From: CAYLNK01 sp964384675 | Lineage (GTDB): Bacteria; Acidobacteriota; Thermoanaerobaculia; UBA5066 | DNA: 9,965 nucleotides | Reading direction: 5' to 3' | NCBI GenBank assembly: GCA_964384675.1 | Contig: CAYLNK010000257.1 | Coordinates: 1-9,965, forward strand | Shown: piece after piece, positions 5,415 to 9,965 of the stretch | How positions within the stretch are numbered: position 1 is the stretch's first letter | Layout of the letters: every line of letters starts with the position of its first letter | Notes under the pieces: model-generated | Told to the model about the DNA's origin: nothing | Seen by the model: the letters and a program-made list of their open reading frames with translations, nothing else | The model's database searches: none | Made by a program: the position numbers and the translations under genes

Positions 5415-7553
5415 CTACTCCAGCGCGTACTTCTCGAGCCGGTTGTAGAGCTGACCGCGGGTGAGGTGGAGCAGGCGGGCGGCCTTCGACTTGTTTCCCT
5501 TCGCCGCGACCAGCGCCCGCCTCACGAGGTCCTTCTCGAGGGCCTCCAGATCGACGCCCCCCGGCGGGAGGGCTTCCCCCACGACGTCGGCCGAGGTCGC
5601 GGACCTCGGCTCGAGGCCGAGCGGGAGGTGCTCGCTCGTCACGAGGCCGCCCTCGCACAGGATCACCGCCCGCTCGATCGCGTTGCGCAGCTCACGCACG
5701 TTGCCGGGCCAGGGGTGCGAGACGAGGCTCTCTTCCGACTCCTCCGAGAGCCCCGCGGAGGGGCGTCCGATCGCCGCGCCGATCTCGGCGAGGAAGCCGC
5801 GCGCGAGGAGGAGGATGTCCTCGCGCCGCTCCCGGAGCGGCGGCAGGCGGATCTCGAAGACGCCGAGCCTGTAGTAGAGGTCCTCCCGGAACTCGCCCCG
5901 GGAGATCGCCACCTTGAGGTCCCGGTTCGTCGCGGCGAGGACCCTCACGTCGGCCTTCGAGACCCGCGTCGACCCGAGACGCTGGAACTCGCGCTCCTGC
6001 AGGACGCGGAGCAGCTTGGCCTGCACGAGCGGGCTCATCTCCCCGACCTCGTCCAGGAACAGCACCCCGCCGGCCGCCTGCTCGATCCGTCCCGGCTTGG
6101 CGCCGAGGGCCCCGGTGAAGGCTCCGCGCTCGTACCCGAACAGCTCGGACTCCAGGAGCTGATCGGGGAGCGCCGCGCAATTGATGGCGACGAACGGACC
6201 GTCCCGCCGTGGCGAGGCGCGGTGGATGAACCGGGCCACGACCTCCTTTCCGGTGCCGGACTCACCCTGCAGGAGCACGGTGGTCTCCACCGAGGCCACC
6301 TTGGTGGCCTGGGAGAGCACGTGCTTCCAGGCCTTGCACTCCCCCAGGGCGCGGTGCGGGCTCAGGCTCTCGAGCTCCTCCCGCAGCAGCGTCACCCGCG
6401 CCTCGAGCCGCTCGGCCCGGCCGCGCTCCTCGGCGGCGCGGCGCACCTCGTCGGCCAGGCGCTGGTGCGCGAGGGACAGCTCGAGCACGTCGCCGATGCG
6501 CCGGGCGACGTCGACGTCCTCCTCCCGGTAGGCGTCGGGCTTCGTCGACGCGATCACGAGCCCGCCCACGATCTTCCCGTCGCGCCGGAGCGGGACCCTG
6601 AGCTCGGAGCGGAGCTTCTTGCTCCGGAGGACGCGCTGCTGCGCCTCGTCGAGCGGGAACTCGATGCAGGGAGGAGAGTCCGGCCCGGGCACCGGAAGCG
6701 AGAGGTGGAACCGGGCCCTCGGCGGCGTTCCCTCGATCACCTCGATGTCCCGGATCACGACCGATTCGAGCGCGAACGAGCGGCTCGCCTCGGGCGAGAG
6801 CGACAGCTCCGGCGCGTCGGCCTCCCCCTTGGAGACCGCGTGGAGGCGGAGCCTCGTCCAGTCGTCGGAGAGGAGTCCGACGAGGACGTGGTCGTGGTCG
6901 AGGACCTGCTGCACCACCTCCGAGATCCGGCTCATCACCGACTTCACGTCCAGCGCCTCCGCGATCGCGGGAAGGAGGGCGTCGAGGACCTCGCGCCGCC
7001 GGCGCCGTTCCTTCTCCTTCCGGAAGAGACGCTCGTGCTGGAGCGCCAGGCAGACCAGGTCCACGATCGGCTGCACCAGGGTCTCGTGCTCCTCGGTGTA
7101 CGCGGCGGGGGTCCGGGAGACGAACCACTGGAAGCCCAGGAGCTCCGTCCCGGCGCGGAGCGGCATCCGGAGGAGCGCCCGGAAGCCGGCGTTGACGATC
7201 CGCGCGTCGAGGGGGTACGAAGGGTCCAGCTCGACGAGGGCGTCCGCGACCCGCCGGGCCGGCATTCCGCCGTCCGGCCAGAACCGCTTCGAGTACCCGG
7301 TACGCTCGACCCGGGTCCCGGCCTCGTTGCCGGCGGGAGTGTCGCCGGAGACGGCGTAGATCCGCGCGGCGCCGGCCTCCTCGAGGAGGGTGACGCCCGC
7401 GCCGTCGAACGGCAGGAAGAGGCCCGCGGCACGGGCCACCCGCGCGAACACGTCGGCCAGCTCTAGAGACTCGCCGATCGCCTGCGCGATGGAGGAGAGC
7501 GCCGCGGCCCGCGCCTCGGCCAGCGGTGGGGCCTCCCCGGCCGGACCGCTCAT
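5415..7553 (-). CDS. Sigma-54-dependent transcriptional activator, GAF-GAF-AAA+-Fis
   Basis: Cytoplasmic enhancer-binding protein of 712 residues. Two GAF-like sensory regions (about 18-175 and 190-365) and a charged helical linker (about 365-395) lead to an AAA+ domain (about 400-640): Walker A GESGTGKE (430-437), the sigma-54 contact loop GAFTGA (477-482), Walker B VLFLDE (497-502) and an arginine-rich FREDLYYRL segment (555-563). A Fis-type helix-turn-helix closes the protein (about 668-708, GNKSKAARLLHLTRGQLYNR). There is no receiver domain, so control is presumably by a ligand or partner acting on the GAF domains, as in FhlA/NorR-type activators, rather than by phosphorylation. The ATG at 7553 overlaps the stop of the upstream c-di-GMP enzyme as ATGA; no Shine-Dalgarno is visible, so translation is probably coupled. 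Its likely target is the export block that begins 180 bases downstream of its stop, but no clean -24/-12 promoter confirms this. Confidence 0.94.
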   Translation of the reverse strand: MSGPAGEAPPLAEARAAALSSIAQAIGESLELADVFARVARAAGLFLPFDGAGVTLLEEAGAARIYAVSGDTPAGNEAGTRVERTGYSKRFWPDGGMPARRVADALVELDPSYPLDARIVNAGFRALLRMPLRAGTELLGFQWFVSRTPAAYTEEHETLVQPIVDLVCLALQHERLFRKEKERRRRREVLDALLPAIAEALDVKSVMSRISEVVQQVLDHDHVLVGLLSDDWTRLRLHAVSKGEADAPELSLSPEASRSFALESVVIRDIEVIEGTPPRARFHLSLPVPGPDSPPCIEFPLDEAQQRVLRSKKLRSELRVPLRRDGKIVGGLVIASTKPDAYREEDVDVARRIGDVLELSLAHQRLADEVRRAAEERGRAERLEARVTLLREELESLSPHRALGECKAWKHVLSQATKVASVETTVLLQGESGTGKEVVARFIHRASPRRDGPFVAINCAALPDQLLESELFGYERGAFTGALGAKPGRIEQAAGGVLFLDEVGEMSPLVQAKLLRVLQEREFQRLGSTRVSKADVRVLAATNRDLKVAISRGEFREDLYYRLGVFEIRLPPLRERREDILLLARGFLAEIGAAIGRPSAGLSEESEESLVSHPWPGNVRELRNAIERAVILCEGGLVTSEHLPLGLEPRSATSADVVGEALPPGGVDLEALEKDLVRRALVAAKGNKSKAARLLHLTRGQLYNRLEKYALE

Positions 7554-9742
7554 CGAGGAGGGTTCTGTTTCGGGTGGACGTCGGGCGTTCGCGATCCGTC
7601 TCCCGCCGGAACGTCCGGTTCGCCCCCGTGCCGGCGCAGGAACGGCTCGACCTCCGACGCGGGGAGGGGCCGGCTGATCAGGTGTCCCTGGACCTGGTCG
7701 CACTGGTAGTTCCTCAGGAACTCGAGCTGATCGTCCGTCTCGACGCCCTCGGCCACCACGGTCAGGTTCATCCCGTGCGCGATGAAGATCGACGCCACCG
7801 TGAGCGCGCAGTCGTTGAGGCTGCGCATCATCTCTCTCACGAACGACTGGTCGATCTTCAGGGTGTCGATCGGGAACTGCCGGAGCGTCGAGAGAGAGGA
7901 GTAGCCGGTCCCGAAGTCGTCGAGCGCGATCGCGACGCCGAGCGCCTTGAGCCCCTTCAGGATCTGAAGCGTCTGCTCGAGGTTGCTCATCGCCACGGTC
8001 TCGGTGATCTCGAACGTGAGGTACTCCGCGGGGAGCCCCGTCTCCTGGAGGACGTCGGCCACGCGGTCGACCAGCTCCGGGTGCTGGAGCTGGCGGGTCG
8101 AGAGGTTGATCGAGACGGTGAGGTCGCGATGGCCGTGCGCGTGCCAGGCCAGGAGCTGGGTACACGCGCTGCGCACGATCCAGGAGCCGAACGGGACGAT
8201 GAGGCCGGTCTCCTCCGCGATCCCGAGGAACTCGCCAGGCACGAGGAGGCCGCGGTCCCGGTGGCGCCAGCGGAGCAGGGCCTCGAAGCCGTGGATCCTC
8301 CCGGTCCCGAGGTCCAGGAGGGGCTGGTAGTAGAGGCACAGCTCGCCCCGCTCGAGAGACTTCCGGAGGCTGGTCTCGAGCGAGATCCTCTCGAGCACCC
8401 GCGCGTTCATCGCCGGGGCGTAGAGCTGGAAGTTGTCCCGGCCCTGCTGCTTGGCGCGGTACATCGCGGTGTCGGCGTTCTTCAGGAGGGTCTCGGCGTC
8501 GTCGCCGTCGTGGGGGTAGAGGCTGATCCCCATGCTGAACGTGACGAAGAGCTCGCGCCCGTCCAGCTGGAACGGACGGCGGAACTGGGTGGTCAGCTTG
8601 TTCGCGACCCGGATGACCTCGTTCGCCGAGCCGACGCGGGGCAGGAGGATCACGAACTCGTCGCCGCCGAGGCGGGCGACCGAGTCGCCTCCGAAGAGGC
8701 AGCCCGTGAGGCGCTCGGCCACCAGGCGGAGCAGCTCGTCTCCGGCGTGGTGCCCCAGGCTGTCGTTGATCAGCTTGAACCGGTCCAGGTCGAGGAACAG
8801 CGTCGCCACCACGTTCTGCGGGTGGCGCGCCTGGGAAAGGGCGACCTCGATCCGGTCCTTCAGGAGGATCCGGTTCGGGAGGCCGGTGAGGGCGTCGTGG
8901 AAGGCGAGCCGCTGGAGCTCGCGTTCGGCGCGCTTCCGGTCGGTGATGTCGTTCAGCGTCCCGAGCAGCGTGCCGGGCTCGCCGGGCGGGCCCTCGAGGT
9001 AGCACTCGTTCTCCAGCACCCAGACCGGCTGGCCGTCCCGGCGCAGGAGCCGGAGCTCGGCGTTCCGGAGGGAGCCCTCGCGCTTGAGCCGCTCGACGAA
9101 CGCCGCCCGCTCCTCGGGGGACGCGTAGAAGGCCTGCGCCGGCGTCGCGAGCACGTCCTCACGGCTGTCGAAGCCGAGGATCCGCGCGAACGCCTCGTTG
9201 CAGTCGAGCATCCGGCCGTCCTCGGTGGAGTGGTAGACGCCCGCCAGGTTCAGCTCGAAGAGCCGCCGGTACCTCTGCTCGGAGCGTTCCAGAGCCGCTT
9301 CGGTGTTCCGCCGCCCGGTGACGTCGAGGAAGGTGCACAGCACGTGGTGGATGGCGCCCTCGGCGTCGAGCCGGGGCTCGGCGTTGACGAGGAGCCAGAC
9401 GAGGTCAGAGCTCCGGGGCCGGTGGACGCCCATCACGACGTCTCGTACCGGGGCCCGCGTGGCGATGGCGCGGGGCACCGGGTGCTCGGGTCCCGGGAAC
9501 GGCGAGCCGTCCTCGCGGACCACGCGCCAGGCGGGATCGAGCGAGGTGCGCCCGAGGAGCTCGCTCTCGGTGAGGCCCAGGAGCTCGAGGGCCCGCGGGT
9601 TCGCGAGGAAGATCTCCGACCGCGGTCCCTGGACGAGGACTCCCGCGGGGAGGTCCTGGATCAGCGTGCGGAGCCTCTCCTCGCTCGTCTGGAGCGCATG
9701 ATCCAGTCGTTCGTCCCAGCGGGTCGGTAGGTCCACCTTCAT
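7550..9742 (-). CDS. PAS-PAS-GGDEF-EAL cyclic-di-GMP synthase/phosphodiesterase
   Basis: Cytoplasmic 730-residue signalling enzyme with no membrane segment. Two PAS-type sensory regions (about 15-145, ending TFLDVTGRRN, and 150-270, ending LNDITDRKRA) precede a GGDEF domain (about 275-440) with an intact GGDEF motif (359-363), so synthesis of c-di-GMP from GTP is possible. The usual RxxD inhibitory site is FGGD (350-353), so product feedback through it is probably lost. The EAL domain (about 455-705) keeps E487-A488-L489, N546, E578, D608-D609, K629, E665 and Q685, the set expected of an active phosphodiesterase. It may therefore be bifunctional, with the balance set by the PAS input. The start is ATG at 9742; a GAGTGGA stretch just upstream is a weak ribosome-binding site. 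The stop overlaps the sigma-54 activator start (ATGA), which argues that the two form a regulatory pair. thrB ends 42 bases upstream. Confidence 0.95.
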   Translation of the reverse strand: MKVDLPTRWDERLDHALQTSEERLRTLIQDLPAGVLVQGPRSEIFLANPRALELLGLTESELLGRTSLDPAWRVVREDGSPFPGPEHPVPRAIATRAPVRDVVMGVHRPRSSDLVWLLVNAEPRLDAEGAIHHVLCTFLDVTGRRNTEAALERSEQRYRRLFELNLAGVYHSTEDGRMLDCNEAFARILGFDSREDVLATPAQAFYASPEERAAFVERLKREGSLRNAELRLLRRDGQPVWVLENECYLEGPPGEPGTLLGTLNDITDRKRAERELQRLAFHDALTGLPNRILLKDRIEVALSQARHPQNVVATLFLDLDRFKLINDSLGHHAGDELLRLVAERLTGCLFGGDSVARLGGDEFVILLPRVGSANEVIRVANKLTTQFRRPFQLDGRELFVTFSMGISLYPHDGDDAETLLKNADTAMYRAKQQGRDNFQLYAPAMNARVLERISLETSLRKSLERGELCLYYQPLLDLGTGRIHGFEALLRWRHRDRGLLVPGEFLGIAEETGLIVPFGSWIVRSACTQLLAWHAHGHRDLTVSINLSTRQLQHPELVDRVADVLQETGLPAEYLTFEITETVAMSNLEQTLQILKGLKALGVAIALDDFGTGYSSLSTLRQFPIDTLKIDQSFVREMMRSLNDCALTVASIFIAHGMNLTVVAEGVETDDQLEFLRNYQCDQVQGHLISRPLPASEVEPFLRRHGGEPDVPAGDGSRTPDVHPKQNPPR

Positions 9743-9758
9743 TCCACTCGAGGAGAGA

Positions 9759-9778
9759 GACGGCGATTATGCGCCGTC
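9759..9778. promoter_or_regulatory. Palindrome with a -10-like centre between thrB and the c-di-GMP gene
   Basis: GACGGCG (9759-9765) and CGCCGTC (9772-9778) form perfect 7-bp arms around a 6-base centre that reads CATAAT on the - strand, one base off the -10 consensus. A pyrimidine run (TCTCTCCTC) follows on the - strand. It could be a weak terminator for thrB, a promoter with an overlapping operator for the c-di-GMP/activator pair (predicted leader of about 16 bases), or both. No recognisable -35 lies at the right distance. Confidence 0.45.
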
Positions 9779-9784
9779 GGGCGC

Positions 9785-9965
9785 TCAGGGAAGCGCTCGG
9801 GCTCCGATCGGGTCGACCCGGTGGACCCGCGCGGTCGCCTCGATTCCGAGCGAGGCCCACGCCGACACCGCGGCCTCTCCGGCGGCGCCGGCGCGGGCCT
9901 CGTCCCCGGCGATCGCCAGGAGGGAGGGGCCCGCGCCCGCGAGCGCCATCCCCAGCGCCCCCGCG
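9785..9965 (-). CDS. thrB: Homoserine kinase, C-terminal end (5' part outside window)
   Basis: The last 60 residues of a - strand gene ending with TGA at 9787-9785; its start lies beyond the right edge. The segment AGALGMALAGAGPSLLAIAG matches the third GHMP-kinase motif, a glycine-rich loop ending in G-x-GP, followed by a helix and the strand VHRVDPIGARALP, which is how homoserine kinases end. ThrB phosphorylates homoserine with ATP, producing the substrate of threonine synthase, whose gene lies about 8 kb downstream on the same strand. Another GHMP kinase (for example mevalonate or 4-diphosphocytidyl-methylerythritol kinase) is possible from so short a piece, but the presence of thrC on the same strand favours thrB. 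Confidence 0.8.
   Translation of the reverse strand, partial: AGALGMALAGAGPSLLAIAGDEARAGAAGEAAVSAWASLGIEATARVHRVDPIGARALP

Noticed and set aside
5466..7466. Long + strand open frame opposite the sigma-54 activator
   Set aside because: Same composition artefact; the - strand carries the full set of AAA+ and Fis motifs.
7554..9005. Extension of the activator frame upstream of 7553
   Set aside because: The frame stays open but the sequence is Arg/Pro/Ala-rich and lies over the GGDEF-EAL gene; the ATG at 7553 with the ATGA overlap is the natural start.
7526..9730. Very long open frame on the + strand opposite the c-di-GMP enzyme
   Set aside because: Its translation is a low-complexity mix of Arg, Glu, Leu, Val and Pro with no motif, as expected from the complement of GC-rich codons; the opposite strand encodes complete PAS, GGDEF and EAL domains.
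1..9965. Mobile element, CRISPR array, tRNA or rRNA
   Set aside because: I saw no transposase or integrase coding, no terminal repeats, no regularly spaced repeats and no tRNA- or rRNA-like sequence on either strand.

Overview
This window is very GC-rich (about 70% by eye), with densely packed, mostly translationally coupled genes and no tRNA, rRNA, CRISPR or insertion sequence that I can see. The base composition, the gene families (YbhG/YbhF-like exporter, GAF-GAF sigma-54 activator, PAS-PAS-GGDEF-EAL protein, Os1348-like small protein) and GTG/ATG start usage fit a high-GC environmental Gram-negative lineage, for example Acidobacteriota, Myxococcota or an uncultured phylum such as Rokubacteria. 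The sequence alone does not settle which.

Layout. Only the left-hand gene (1-474, the 3' part of an unrecognised gene) is on the + strand. All others are on the - strand, so in transcription order they run from right to left: the end of homoserine kinase thrB (9965-9785); a PAS-PAS-GGDEF-EAL cyclic-di-GMP enzyme (9742-7550); a GAF-GAF-AAA+-Fis sigma-54 activator (7553-5415), joined to the previous gene by an ATGA overlap; a 160-base intergenic stretch with a hairpin, dyad and repeats; a small Os1348-like (NHLP clan) protein (5233-4979); an HlyD-type membrane-fusion protein (4982-4044); an ABC ATPase (4047-2929); an ABC-2 permease (2932-1808); and threonine synthase thrC (1773-463). The small gene, HlyD, ATPase and permease are chained by three consecutive 4-base stop/start overlaps (GTGA, GTGA, ATGA). 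thrC converges on the left-hand gene with a 12-base overlap of the two 3' ends, where a large palindrome lies.

How the genes may work together. The two threonine-pathway enzymes ThrB and ThrC catalyse consecutive steps, but here they bracket a signalling-plus-export block. The c-di-GMP enzyme and the sigma-54 activator look like a co-translated sensory/regulatory pair. The downstream small protein and ABC-2 exporter are the most obvious candidate target. The small protein belongs, as far as I can judge from sequence pattern, to a family related to RiPP leader peptides, yet no modifying enzyme or peptidase-containing transporter lies in the window. A small, uncharacterised Os1348-protein/ABC-2 exporter module under an activator and c-di-GMP enzyme is the most interesting thing here. 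Its start codon and ribosome-binding site sit inside a perfect 8-bp hairpin.
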